From positions 124,001-188,000 of the forward strand of contig WRIU01000003.1 of the NCBI GenBank assembly GCA_009782565.1: DNA of 64,000 nt, in the 5' to 3' direction. The notes beneath the pieces are model-generated. The model saw only the letters and a list, made by a program, of their open reading frames with translations. It searched no databases and was not told the origin of the DNA. Each line of letters opens with the position of its first letter. The stretch's first letter is position 1. The translations under genes were made by a program, and so were the position numbers. Shown here in pieces: positions 9,406 through 17,422 of this stretch. This DNA is from Betaproteobacteria bacterium (GTDB taxonomy: Bacteria > Pseudomonadota > Gammaproteobacteria > Burkholderiales > Rhodocyclaceae).

Positions 9406-9975
9406 ATGAAACCCGAAAAAGACCTTTCCAAACTCTGCTGCTGCTATAGCTTTATCAACGACTCTGGCTGGCTGACCGATTACGAAGTCCTGACCGATGA
9501 ACTTTCCGCCCAACTCGGCATGGCGACCTCCGCCGCTGAGACGGACGCGGCATTAGCCGACCTCATCCCCGACCTCGACCGCCTCCAGGCGCTTGCCCTG
9601 CATGCCAACGGTTCCATCCGGGGGAAACTTGCCGTCACCGAAACCGATCTCGACTGGCTTCATGCGCGCTACGACCACTTTCGGCAGGAAATCGAAGCGC
9701 GGGAACCGGAACGCATGAAAAATTTCGTTCTTCCGCGCGGCCTTGCCCCCGTGCCGGAACTGCACCAGGCGCGATCTACCGCCAAGAAAGCGTTGCGCTG
9801 CCTCGTGCGCGTTAAAGAAGAAAACCGTTGGGAAATTCCCCCGGAAATCCCCCGCTTCCTCAACATGCTGTGTAACTTCTGCTTTCTGCTCACCGTGCTC
9901 GTCAACCAGCGCCGGGGAGTTGTCGAACCGGTTTTCGTCAGCCAAAGTTACCGGCTCAAAGCCCGGAACCCATAG
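9406..9975 (+). CDS. Diverged PduO-type cob(I)alamin adenosyltransferase homologue
   Basis: The protein has 189 residues and starts 8 bp after btuD, so it is probably in the same operon. Three segments follow the PduO-type ATP:cob(I)alamin adenosyltransferase order. YEVLTDELSAQLGMA matches the usual -GTVDELNA-LG-A helix. FVLPRGLAPVPELHQARSTAKKALR matches FVLPGG...LH-AR-V-RRAER. FLNMLCNFCFLLTVLVNQRRG matches the YLNRLSDLLF-LAR helix. The glycine-rich N-terminal ATP loop (TGD-G-T-L) is missing: the protein begins with a Cys-Cys-Cys-Tyr stretch. The RRAER catalytic block has also become KKALR. It may bind corrinoid without adenosylating it, or be a chaperone or sensor of the uptake system. Confidence 0.55.
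   Translation: MKPEKDLSKLCCCYSFINDSGWLTDYEVLTDELSAQLGMATSAAETDAALADLIPDLDRLQALALHANGSIRGKLAVTETDLDWLHARYDHFRQEIEAREPERMKNFVLPRGLAPVPELHQARSTAKKALRCLVRVKEENRWEIPPEIPRFLNMLCNFCFLLTVLVNQRRGVVEPVFVSQSYRLKARNP
9901..9950 (+). repeat. 50-bp direct repeat, copy 1 (in the adenosyltransferase homologue)
   Basis: This segment encodes VNQRRGVVEPVFVSQS near the end of the upstream gene. It matches 11607-11656 with about seven mismatches by eye. The two copies bracket the glycosyltransferase gene on the opposite strand. Confidence 0.75.
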
Positions 9976-9997
9976 CGTCCTCGATAACGCCGGTTTT

Positions 9998-11431
9998 TCA
10001 CGATGACGGCGGTGGGCAGGCTTCGCCGAAACCGAATACGGTCAGGACATTCTGGCGCTTGAGGTAAGGCTTGAATTCACGCACCTTGCAGTTTGCTTCT
10101 TGCGCTATCGCATCGAGATGATTGCTTTCCACAAGCAGCAGAAAGGATGTCTGCTGCGCCCGCATCTGATCCACTGCTGCCCGGTCAACAAGGGGAATCG
10201 TGCGCTTCGCGTAATAGATGGAACGCTCATCCAACGCCACATAGCCATACACCGGCATATCGCGCACCTCAGCCATCCATTGCTCGAACTGCGGCAATGC
10301 CACGGTTCGGTATTCAAACACACGCGCCTCAGCCACGGCGTAGAAACCTGCGTAGCCGACCGGCATGAGGAGGCCAAACGCGATCAGCAAACGCCGCCAC
10401 GCGGGCCGGGCCGTTTCCATGAGTTCGCCCAGGCGGTTTCCGGCAAGCAGCGCCAGCACGGGGTATGCAGGTAACATGTATTTGGCATGCTTGTCGCTGC
10501 TCACGGTGAAAATCAGCAAAGGCAAGACAACGGCAATCATCAGTACGATCAGCCTGTTGTCATTTTTCCAGCGCCGCCAGGTCGCCAGCGGCGCGACCAG
10601 CAGCAACAGGCTGACGGGCAGGAAATCGACCAGCATCCATCCGAAGTAGCTGTACAGCGGTTTGAAGGCCGTGCTGTGTACTTTGTTGAGGATGTCGCGC
10701 TGAAACGTAACCTGCCAGGTATCGAGGCCCATCAGCAAACTGACCGCCAGGAACCAGGAACCGCCGACCAGCAGGAATATCCCCCAACCCACCGGATCGC
10801 GCAGTACCTGCCAAGCCGCCCTGTCCCGAGAAACAAGCGCATAGGCCAGCAGCGGCAGCGTGACGAAAACCAGCACCGGCGGCCCTTTGGCGAGCGCGGC
10901 AAGGCCAAGCAGAAAATAACTCAACAATATCCAGCGGCGCTTTGCTTCCTCCTGCATGAAATGCAGCGCGGCAAGTAGTGCGCCGAAGCACAGGGCGGTC
11001 AGCAACATGTCAATTTCGGCGCGACGGGCGAACATGGCGAAACTGGCATTGGCAATGAGCAACTGCGCCGTAAATAGCGCTGCCCAGGAGCCAAAACGCC
11101 GCAGCGCGTAGCGATAGGCGGCGAACACCGCAGCGGAAGCGGCCAGCGCGAGCGGCAGGCGCACCGACCATTCGTTGACTTTGCCAAGCAGATGCGAGAC
11201 GGCTGTGGTGAGCCAGTACAGCAGCGGCGGCTTGGTGATGTACAGCTCGCCGTTGAGGCGTGGCAGCAGCCAGTCGCCGGTAGCAAACATGGCTTGCGTG
11301 GGGACGGCACGACGCCCTTCGTTAAAGGAAAGCAGGGCAATATCGCCCAAGCCCCAGAAAAAGCAGACGAAACCAACCAACAGGGTAAGCCAGCACAGAA
11401 TCTGCGGCGGCTCCTGCTTGCATGTCGTCAT
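9998..11431 (-). CDS. GT39/ArnT-like membrane glycosyltransferase
   Basis: This 477-residue polytopic protein belongs to the dolichyl-phosphate-mannose mannosyltransferase/ArnT superfamily, which moves a sugar from a polyprenyl-phosphate carrier to lipid A, protein or another acceptor on the periplasmic face. The first periplasmic loop reads FNEGRRAVPTQAMFATGDWLLPRLNG and then KPPLLYW, the family's substrate-site layout. The catalytic DE of ArnT appears here as NE, a variant worth noting. About eleven hydrophobic helices follow, then a soluble C-terminal domain (about 350-477). It is transcribed opposite to its neighbours and is bracketed by a 50-bp direct repeat, so it may be a late insertion. 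Acceptor and sugar are unknown. Confidence 0.85.
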   Translation of the reverse strand: MTTCKQEPPQILCWLTLLVGFVCFFWGLGDIALLSFNEGRRAVPTQAMFATGDWLLPRLNGELYITKPPLLYWLTTAVSHLLGKVNEWSVRLPLALAASAAVFAAYRYALRRFGSWAALFTAQLLIANASFAMFARRAEIDMLLTALCFGALLAALHFMQEEAKRRWILLSYFLLGLAALAKGPPVLVFVTLPLLAYALVSRDRAAWQVLRDPVGWGIFLLVGGSWFLAVSLLMGLDTWQVTFQRDILNKVHSTAFKPLYSYFGWMLVDFLPVSLLLLVAPLATWRRWKNDNRLIVLMIAVVLPLLIFTVSSDKHAKYMLPAYPVLALLAGNRLGELMETARPAWRRLLIAFGLLMPVGYAGFYAVAEARVFEYRTVALPQFEQWMAEVRDMPVYGYVALDERSIYYAKRTIPLVDRAAVDQMRAQQTSFLLLVESNHLDAIAQEANCKVREFKPYLKRQNVLTVFGFGEACPPPSS

Positions 11432-11600
11432 TGCCGGATCGTCCTCGGGCTTTGGAAAGGGCCAGCGGCACGGGTGCGGGCTGTCGCGGGCGAGTACAAG
11501 GACGCGGAGCGAGGCATCATGAAGTGTTTTCTCATGGAAAAGGCGATTCTTCGCGCCATGGCAGACCTTCGGCTACTCGATGGTGGCGCGCGCGCCGCGA

Positions 11601-11657
11601 TGGATTATCAACCAGCGCAAGGGAATTGTCGAACCGGCTTTCATCAGCCAGAGTTAG
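11601..11657 (+). pseudogene. 3'-end fragment of an adenosyltransferase-homologue gene
   Basis: Read from 11601, the plus strand gives INQRKGIVEPAFISQS followed by a stop. This parallels VNQRRGVVEPVFVSQS near the C-terminus of the gene at 9406-9975. The upstream sequence does not resemble the rest of that gene. The reverse strand is also open here, so the repeat could be a non-coding element that the gene happens to include. Confidence 0.5.
11607..11656 (+). repeat. 50-bp direct repeat, copy 2
   Basis: It aligns without gaps to 9901-9950, with about seven mismatches. It ends one base before the left end of the miniature inverted-repeat element. Confidence 0.75.
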
Positions 11658-11808
11658 GTAGTGTCTCAGTTTGAATTTCATGGTGTTGTAGGGGCGGATG
11701 GCAATCCGCCCACCATCGTAAATATCCGCGATCCGCCAACGGTTCGACGGGGCGATTGCCATCGCCCCCTACAGAAAATCGTCTCAAATATTCAAAATGA
11801 GACACTAC
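11658..11808. mobile_element. Miniature inverted-repeat element (151 bp) with TTAG target duplication
   Basis: The ends are near-perfect inverted repeats: GTAGTGTCTCAGTTTGAAT at the left, and at the right the complement of GTAGTGTCTCATTTTGAAT. The four bases TTAG flank it on both sides (11654-11657 and 11809-11812), as expected for a target-site duplication. The interior is itself an imperfect palindrome (GTAGGGGCGGAT...ATCGCCCCCTAC), so the whole unit could fold into one long hairpin. It encodes nothing and must have been moved by a transposase supplied elsewhere. Confidence 0.85.
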
Positions 11809-11877
11809 TTAGAGTTATCTTAAAGTGACTCTTTATCATTAAAATTGTAGAATGAAAAGTTTAACTATCCGAATAAT

Positions 11878-13665
11878 ATGGACACCATGCCCTCCTCCGT
11901 TCAAGCCTCTGACCAGCCTGGTGCTTCAGACCGACACCTTTCTGGAAAACGCATCGACTGGGTCGGGCTCGGTTTGCTGTTTCTGTTTTTCTGGTATTTT
12001 TCCGGTGTCGTGCAAGCCTTGCTGATACCGTCGTCGGGGTATGAAGGTTCTCGCCGTGCGCTCTTTATGAGCTTCATATGGCTTGCCCCGGTTTTACTTT
12101 TTCCCCGGTTTACGAAACAAATCAGCGCCATTATTGGCATCGTTCTTTGGGCGGTTTCGGTCATTAGTTTGAGTTATTGGGTTATTTACGGAACTGAATT
12201 TTCTCAGAGCATTATTTTCATCATTCTGGAAACAAATACCCAGGAATCCAAAGAGTTTCTAAACCAATACGTTAGCTTTCCCCTTCTGGCTGGAGTCGCT
12301 GTTTATACTTTGCTTGCCTTCCTGCTCTGGAAACGTTTACGCCCAGTACATTTATCACGCCCTTACGCAATTGGTGTAGCATCTGCTGTACTTGTTTTGA
12401 ATTTTGGATCGCCTTACGTAGACTGTGTGACCGACAAGGCGACTTTTGAAGCGGCGACGAACAAGTTATTCAGAAGGATGGAGCCTGCTGCGCCGTGGCA
12501 GTTCTTGACGGGATATTTCCAATTCCGGATTCAGATCAAAAATGTACAGCATTTCCTGAGCAACAATTCTTCCCTGCCCCCATTGGATAATCTCGCAGAT
12601 CGATCCGAGGATACGCCGCGCACATTGGTCATGGTCATCGGAGAATCCACCACCAGCCGACGCATGAGCCTGTACGGATATCCGCGCAAAACCACCCCAA
12701 GGCTGGATGCGTTGAAAGAAAATGGTGAATTGTTTGCTTTCAGTAATGTCATTGCCCCGCGCCCCTACACGACCAGAACCTTGCAGCAGGTCTTGAGCTT
12801 TGCCAACCAGGAAGAACCGAATCGTTACCTGACCGAACCGAACATGATGAATCTCATGAAGCAGGCGGGTTACAAAATTTTCTGGGTATCAAACCAGCAA
12901 ACCATCGCCATGGGTACTGCTTTGCTGACCGCATTTTCGCAACAAGCAGACATCACGAAGTACCTGAACAATCATCGTGCACGAACCGCAGGGCTACCGG
13001 ATCAGGTGGTCTTTGAGCCTTTCACCAAAATCCTGTCCGATCCTGCACCGAAAAAATTCATCGTGTTGCACTTACTTGGCACACATTCGAATTTTTCCAT
13101 GCGCTATCCGAAGGAATATAACGTATTTACCGAACGCGATCATGTGCCGGAAAATTTGTCGGGCAGCAAATTGGAAACGTTCAACAGTTACGATAACGCC
13201 GTGCTCTACAACGATTTTGTTATCGCCAGCCTGATAGATATTCTTTCAAAAAATCAGCCAAACAGTTTTTTGGTCTACTTTTCCGACCACGGCGAAGAGG
13301 TTTTCAATGATCCCACCCATACGGTGATGGGGCGAAACGAGGACAAGCCGACTATGGATATGTACGCGATTCCTTTCGTACTCTGGATGTCGCCTGAGTG
13401 GAGGAAAACGCACACATCCGCATCCAGTTTTGATTCGATGCTTGATAGGCCTTACAGCAATACTGATTTCATCCATACCTGGTCCGATCTCGCGGGATTG
13501 AGCTATGATCGTTTTCAACCCGAAAAGAGCTTGGTCAATCCGGATTTCAAACCACACACCCGCTGGATCGGCAATCCGGAGGTCAAAAACGGTTTACGCG
13601 ACTTCGATGCCACTGTAATGAACAAATCTATTCTGCCATCAAAAGCATCGGCGGCAAAACAGTAA
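11878..13665 (+). CDS. Phosphoethanolamine transferase (CptA/EptA-type sulfatase fold)
   Basis: This 595-residue inner-membrane enzyme is expected to transfer phosphoethanolamine from phosphatidylethanolamine to lipopolysaccharide core or lipid A. After a 25-residue polar lead come five hydrophobic helices (to about residue 180), then a periplasmic alkaline-phosphatase-like domain. VMVIGESTTSRRMSLYGYPRKTTP holds the metal-binding Glu, RPYTTRTL holds the nucleophile threonine region, and YFSDHGEEV supplies the metal-binding Asp/His. The spacing and the SRRMSLYGY block resemble CptA more than EptA. Base composition is visibly more AT-rich than the flanking genes, hinting at transfer. It directly follows a MITE. 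Resistance to cationic peptides is inference from the family. Confidence 0.85.
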   Translation: MDTMPSSVQASDQPGASDRHLSGKRIDWVGLGLLFLFFWYFSGVVQALLIPSSGYEGSRRALFMSFIWLAPVLLFPRFTKQISAIIGIVLWAVSVISLSYWVIYGTEFSQSIIFIILETNTQESKEFLNQYVSFPLLAGVAVYTLLAFLLWKRLRPVHLSRPYAIGVASAVLVLNFGSPYVDCVTDKATFEAATNKLFRRMEPAAPWQFLTGYFQFRIQIKNVQHFLSNNSSLPPLDNLADRSEDTPRTLVMVIGESTTSRRMSLYGYPRKTTPRLDALKENGELFAFSNVIAPRPYTTRTLQQVLSFANQEEPNRYLTEPNMMNLMKQAGYKIFWVSNQQTIAMGTALLTAFSQQADITKYLNNHRARTAGLPDQVVFEPFTKILSDPAPKKFIVLHLLGTHSNFSMRYPKEYNVFTERDHVPENLSGSKLETFNSYDNAVLYNDFVIASLIDILSKNQPNSFLVYFSDHGEEVFNDPTHTVMGRNEDKPTMDMYAIPFVLWMSPEWRKTHTSASSFDSMLDRPYSNTDFIHTWSDLAGLSYDRFQPEKSLVNPDFKPHTRWIGNPEVKNGLRDFDATVMNKSILPSKASAAKQ

Positions 13666-13685
13666 GTCTGGGACGGAATACGGTC

Positions 13686-14915
13686 ATGTCTGCGCGGACA
13701 CTCCACCATTCGCTACGCGATTTCGTCGTGCTTTTCTATGAGCGTTTCCGGGCAACCCAGTGTTTGCAGGTTGCCGGCAGCCTGACCTATACCACCCTGC
13801 TCGCCCTGGTTCCGCTCATTACCGTGACGTTCATGGCTTTCGGCCATCTGCCGGGAATGGGGGACATCGAGGCTTCCCTCAGGGACTTCCTGCTGGAGAA
13901 CATGCTTCCGGAAAAGGCTGGCAGCATCATCACGACTTACGCGCTGGAGTTTTCCGAAAAAGCGAGCCAGTTGACCCTGATCGGCATCGTGATGCTGGCA
14001 GTGACCGCGCTGTTGCTGCTGGCAACCATCGAACAGGTGTTCAACAGTATCTGGGGGGTGCGCCAACCGCGCCCACTGTTGCTTCGCATCACCGTCTATT
14101 GGTTCGTACTCACGCTCGGCCCGCCCATCCTCGGCGGCAGCATTGCCGCTACGGGTTATCTGGTCAGTCTTTCGATGCAGTGGTCGCCGGACATGAACTG
14201 GCTTGGCCCGTATTCTGCCCGGCTGCTGGCACCGCTCCTGCTGAGTGTGCTGTTCGTCTTCCTGTATTACGCCGTGCCGAACCACAAGGTGCGTTTTATG
14301 CACGCGCTGGCCGGGGGACTGGCAGCAGCGGTGGTTTTTTCCCTGATGCAGCGCGCTTTCGGGCTCTTCATTGCCCGTTTCCCCACGTATACGCTGGTGT
14401 ACGGGACGTTCGCAGCCTTGCCTATTTTTCTCGTCTGGCTGTATTCGTCCTGGATCGTGGTGCTGCTCGGGGCACTGATGGCCGCGACCTTGCCCGTTTT
14501 CGCCGAACGGCGGCGGGTCGTGACGCCTTTTCCCGGCTGCGAAGCGTGGGCGGCGGTGACGATCTTGACTCAACTGGCTCGCGCCCAAGGCGATGGCTGT
14601 CCGATCAGCTTCGAGGCATTGCGCGAGCAGGCGCCCCTGTCCGAGTATCACGCTGAAGACGTGCTCGGCAAACTGGCCGAGGCCGGATGGGTAAGCCGCA
14701 CCGATGAGGGCGATTGGGTGCTCATCCGCGCGCCGGATCAAATCCTGTTGGCTGAAATCGTCCGCCGTTTCGCGCTCGATGCCGAGGCGTGGAAATGCGC
14801 CACTGGAACGTCAGGCGAGGAAGGCGGCGGCATCGCGCATCGGCTGGAAGATGGGCTGCGCTTTGGCGACGAAACCCTGGCCGGGCTGGTTTCCGGCCAC
14901 GATCACTTGGCGTAG
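13686..14915 (+). CDS. yihY: YihY/UPF0761 family inner-membrane protein
   Basis: The 409-residue protein belongs to the YihY (formerly 'RNase BN') family of polytopic membrane proteins, whose role is not settled. The family-defining start AGSLTYTTLLALVPLITVTF is at about 29-48. About six membrane helices follow to residue 270, including the IEQVFNSIWGV block and the YGTFAALPIFLVWLYSSWIVVLLGA segment. The C-terminal 130 residues are soluble and look like a winged-helix fold (AWAAVTILTQLARA, then DVLGKLAEAGWV). It starts 20 bp after the phosphoethanolamine transferase, and its 3' end overlaps the convergent PilZ-like gene by 13 bp. Confidence 0.88.
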   Translation: MSARTLHHSLRDFVVLFYERFRATQCLQVAGSLTYTTLLALVPLITVTFMAFGHLPGMGDIEASLRDFLLENMLPEKAGSIITTYALEFSEKASQLTLIGIVMLAVTALLLLATIEQVFNSIWGVRQPRPLLLRITVYWFVLTLGPPILGGSIAATGYLVSLSMQWSPDMNWLGPYSARLLAPLLLSVLFVFLYYAVPNHKVRFMHALAGGLAAAVVFSLMQRAFGLFIARFPTYTLVYGTFAALPIFLVWLYSSWIVVLLGALMAATLPVFAERRRVVTPFPGCEAWAAVTILTQLARAQGDGCPISFEALREQAPLSEYHAEDVLGKLAEAGWVSRTDEGDWVLIRAPDQILLAEIVRRFALDAEAWKCATGTSGEEGGGIAHRLEDGLRFGDETLAGLVSGHDHLA

Positions 14916-16426
14916 GGATCGATCTCGAACTGGAAAATCTCGATGGTGGCCGTCTGCATGTCGAGCCCGAATGCCGAACCTTGGGCGAGATACAGATTCC
15001 CGGCAGCCTCATGCACCATCACGAACTGGTTCGATACGTAAGTGCCCGTTTCGGTCACGAGGGCGCGATGCTCATGAGAGCCTGTACCCTGCTGCATCAT
15101 CAAGGCCGGGGTCAGTACGTCGTTGCCGCGAAAGCAGATCAATACCGGAGTAAACCCCCGCCCAAGCGCTTGCAAACCCAGTTCGATCTGCTGCGGGCTG
15201 TCGGTCCGTACCCAGCGAACCATACAGACAGCCCATTCTTGCGACGCTTCACGCCGCAAGGCAACGACAGCCCCTGCCGACAGGCTGCGGTGTACGCCTC
15301 CCACGCATAAAATGGCGTAACCGCCGGGGCTTTCGTTGTAGACCGTCCATTCGTCCGCCGCAACCGGGGCGTTGCGCCCCATCGCCCACACGTTTTTCAG
15401 GCCGACGCAGACTTGCACTGTGTAATGTTGGCGGACGCGCACCTCAACACGCTCTGGAACGATTGACCATTGCTCGCGCAACCGGCGCAGCAAGGAAAGA
15501 ATTTCGGTCGGGGTCAGACCCAAGGGCAAAATGGCGGAGCCGACTTCGAGAATTTCGCTATCGCCGCTCTTACGCGCGCTCACGTCGAGATCGAGCAACC
15601 CTTTTTCGAGCCAGAGAATCTGCACGTCGATGCGGTGAACGATTTCTTCCGTGCTGAAATAGATCGCTTCGGCCCCTTTTTCCGGCATACGCCGCACACA
15701 GGCCACAGGAGGCATGTCCTGGTTCGGGTCGAACCAATAGCCTGCCCCCTCTGGAGGAAATGGGACGGTGGCCAGCACCAGATCGCCCCCGATGGTTTCC
15801 AGGTAATCGAACAGCCATTGCTGCTCGCGCGCCGTCAGGCTTTCCGTCTGGCTTACCGACATGACCAGCAGGCGCTTGTAAAGCAGGCCGACCCTCGCGG
15901 GTTGCGGCTCGGCAGAATCATCTTTCAGGTGCTCGTATTGGCCGGAGGAAATCCAGGCATCGTGGATGCGTTGCCACAAACCGAACGGGGGCGCGGCACC
16001 AAGCAAAGCACTCAGGAGATAAGTTTCGCCCAGCGCTCCCAAGGCAAAATTGCACAATTCGGTCATCCCCGCTTGCCGGGTTGAGAGCTTCTGATGCCGT
16101 ATGTCATCGTACAGCGCCCTCAACTGGCTGGAAAAGCCAAAGAGGGTTTCGATCAGGCCGAACGCCTTGGCATGCAGTTCGTTGGGAGCCGGTAACGTAT
16201 GCGTCAACAGACCGGGGCGAAAACGCCCGCAAATATCTTTGGCGCGCTGGCAGAGCAAGCTTGACACTTCCTGGCGTTGTGAAACCGGCATGCCCCCGGC
16301 AGCCGAGGCAACGGCTCCAACACAGCGGCTCAGTTCCGCCAGTTCGGCATCGAGATCGTCACCAGGCTCGCCAGAAAGCCAGGACAACACCTCCTGCAAA
16401 GGGTCGATGGAAGGCTCAACCATCAT
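14903..16426 (-). CDS. Large PilZ-like protein, function unknown (paralogue 2)
   Basis: The 507-residue protein has no signal peptide or membrane span. It parallels the gene at 3415-5055: a helical N-terminal 250 residues, then a beta-rich region with WTVYNESPGGYAI at about 368-380, where N-E-S-P-G-G fits the (D/N)xSxxG PilZ half-motif. A V.W core and an LGLQALGRGF segment follow, echoing [10 protein letters not shown] and the later [11 protein letters not shown] of the paralogue. Family function is unknown to me. The 3' end overlaps yihY tail-to-tail, and its 5' end faces the rpsP promoter region. Candidate roles are c-di-GMP reception or a degenerate, ligand-free PilZ scaffold. Confidence 0.55.
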   Translation of the reverse strand: MMVEPSIDPLQEVLSWLSGEPGDDLDAELAELSRCVGAVASAAGGMPVSQRQEVSSLLCQRAKDICGRFRPGLLTHTLPAPNELHAKAFGLIETLFGFSSQLRALYDDIRHQKLSTRQAGMTELCNFALGALGETYLLSALLGAAPPFGLWQRIHDAWISSGQYEHLKDDSAEPQPARVGLLYKRLLVMSVSQTESLTAREQQWLFDYLETIGGDLVLATVPFPPEGAGYWFDPNQDMPPVACVRRMPEKGAEAIYFSTEEIVHRIDVQILWLEKGLLDLDVSARKSGDSEILEVGSAILPLGLTPTEILSLLRRLREQWSIVPERVEVRVRQHYTVQVCVGLKNVWAMGRNAPVAADEWTVYNESPGGYAILCVGGVHRSLSAGAVVALRREASQEWAVCMVRWVRTDSPQQIELGLQALGRGFTPVLICFRGNDVLTPALMMQQGTGSHEHRALVTETGTYVSNQFVMVHEAAGNLYLAQGSAFGLDMQTATIEIFQFEIDPYAK

Positions 16427-16559
16427 GCGAACACACGGAAATGTTTATTTTTGCCATTTTCACATTCTATGTGAGTTCCCGCTGCCAGGAATCATTCAAG
16501 CTCAGTCTGGCAGCAAATACTTAACGAAATGCTACGAGGGCGCGCCGACCAATGGCGTC

Positions 16560-16588
16560 TTGCCATACCGCAGCAGAAGTCGTATCAT
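16560..16588 (+). promoter_or_regulatory. Likely sigma-70 promoter of the rpsP operon
   Basis: TTGCCA (16560-16565) and TATCAT (16583-16588) are separated by 17 bp, about 40 bp upstream of the rpsP start. It is the best match in the rpsP leader. Confidence 0.5.
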
Positions 16589-16627
16589 ATTATGTTTTCC
16601 AGTGTTAATTGCCAGGGGAAGTTTAAG

Positions 16628-16891
16628 ATGGTTGTTATTCGTCTTGCCCGAGGTGGCGCCAAGAAGCGTCCATTCTACAACATCATCGTTGCCGATTCGC
16701 GTAATCGGCGTGATGGCCGCTTCATCGAGCGCGTCGGCTTCTATAACCCGGTTGCTTCCGGCGTGGGGCAGTCGCTTTCTCTCGACACCGCGCGCCTTGC
16801 CTATTGGGAACAGAACGGCGCTGCCTTGTCGCCAACCGTCGCCCGTCTGGTCAAGCAGAACGCTAAGGCCGCCCAGCAAGCGGCCGCCTGA
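16628..16891 (+). CDS. rpsP: 30S ribosomal protein S16
   Basis: S16 is an assembly protein of the small ribosomal subunit body. It has 87 residues from ATG 16628 behind [33 protein letters not shown] is the canonical N-terminus, so the longer open frame from 16529 is not used. It is first gene of the conserved rpsP-rimM-trmD-rplS operon and lies 17 bp before rimM. A good promoter sits at 16560-16588. Confidence 0.98.
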   Translation: MVVIRLARGGAKKRPFYNIIVADSRNRRDGRFIERVGFYNPVASGVGQSLSLDTARLAYWEQNGAALSPTVARLVKQNAKAAQQAAA

Positions 16892-16908
16892 GCGGGGGCA
16901 TAGCCCGC

Positions 16909-17415
16909 ATGGTCGTGCTGGGGCGCGTCGTAGCCCCTTTCGGCGTCAAGGGCTGGCTCAAAATTCAGCCCTTCGGCGACGATCCGCTGTCGTGGAGGAA
17001 AATGCCCCATTGGTGGCTGGCTCCCGAATCCGAAATGCCAGACGAACAATGGGCACGGTACGCATTGCGCGATTGCCAAGCGCACGGCAAGGGCTTGGTT
17101 GCCTGCCTCGACGGCATTGCCGACCGCAACGCGGCGGAACTGCTTTCCGGCTGGTACATTGCCGCGCCGCGCGAATTCTTGCCCCAACCCGAAGAAAACG
17201 AATACTACTGGGGCGACCTCGTCGGCATGGCGGTACGTGACGAAGCGGGCGAACTGCTTGGCGAAGTCACGGGGCTGCTTTCCACGGGCGCGCACGACGT
17301 ACTCCAGGTAAGGGACGGTGAGATGGAACGTCTGATTCCGTTCGTGGCCGCTTACGTGCTGGATGTCGATCTCGCTGCCCGGTCAATCCGCACGGCTTGG
17401 CAGAAAGACTGGTGA
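16909..17415 (+). CDS. rimM: Ribosome maturation factor RimM
   Basis: RimM binds ribosomal protein S19 and helps mature the 30S head. The protein has 168 residues. The N-terminal beta-barrel starts [18 protein letters not shown], and the C-terminal PRC-barrel has YYWGDLVGM and HDVLQV...RLIPFV, both diagnostic. It sits in the standard position between rpsP and trmD, 7 bp before the chosen trmD start. Confidence 0.97.
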   Translation: MVVLGRVVAPFGVKGWLKIQPFGDDPLSWRKMPHWWLAPESEMPDEQWARYALRDCQAHGKGLVACLDGIADRNAAELLSGWYIAAPREFLPQPEENEYYWGDLVGMAVRDEAGELLGEVTGLLSTGAHDVLQVRDGEMERLIPFVAAYVLDVDLAARSIRTAWQKDW

Positions 17416-17422
17416 GGCAGCC

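Larger units (their letters stand above)
11432..11877. other. 446-bp gene-free stretch with repeat copy, MITE and promoter-like DNA
   Basis: The stretch holds, in order: about 170 bp of GC-rich sequence with no convincing gene, the second copy of the 50-bp direct repeat (11607-11656), a 151-bp miniature inverted-repeat element (11658-11808), and about 65 bp of AT-rich DNA before the phosphoethanolamine transferase. The last part contains TAGAAT at about 11849, a plausible -10 element. Confidence 0.7.

Noticed and set aside
11422-11661. Small open frames in the GT39-MITE interval
   Set aside because: Frames on both strands are open only because of GC richness; only the 50-bp repeat portion resembles a real coding sequence.
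14789-15310. Plus-strand frames over the PilZ-like gene tail
   Set aside because: They are shadows of yihY and of the minus-strand PilZ-like gene.
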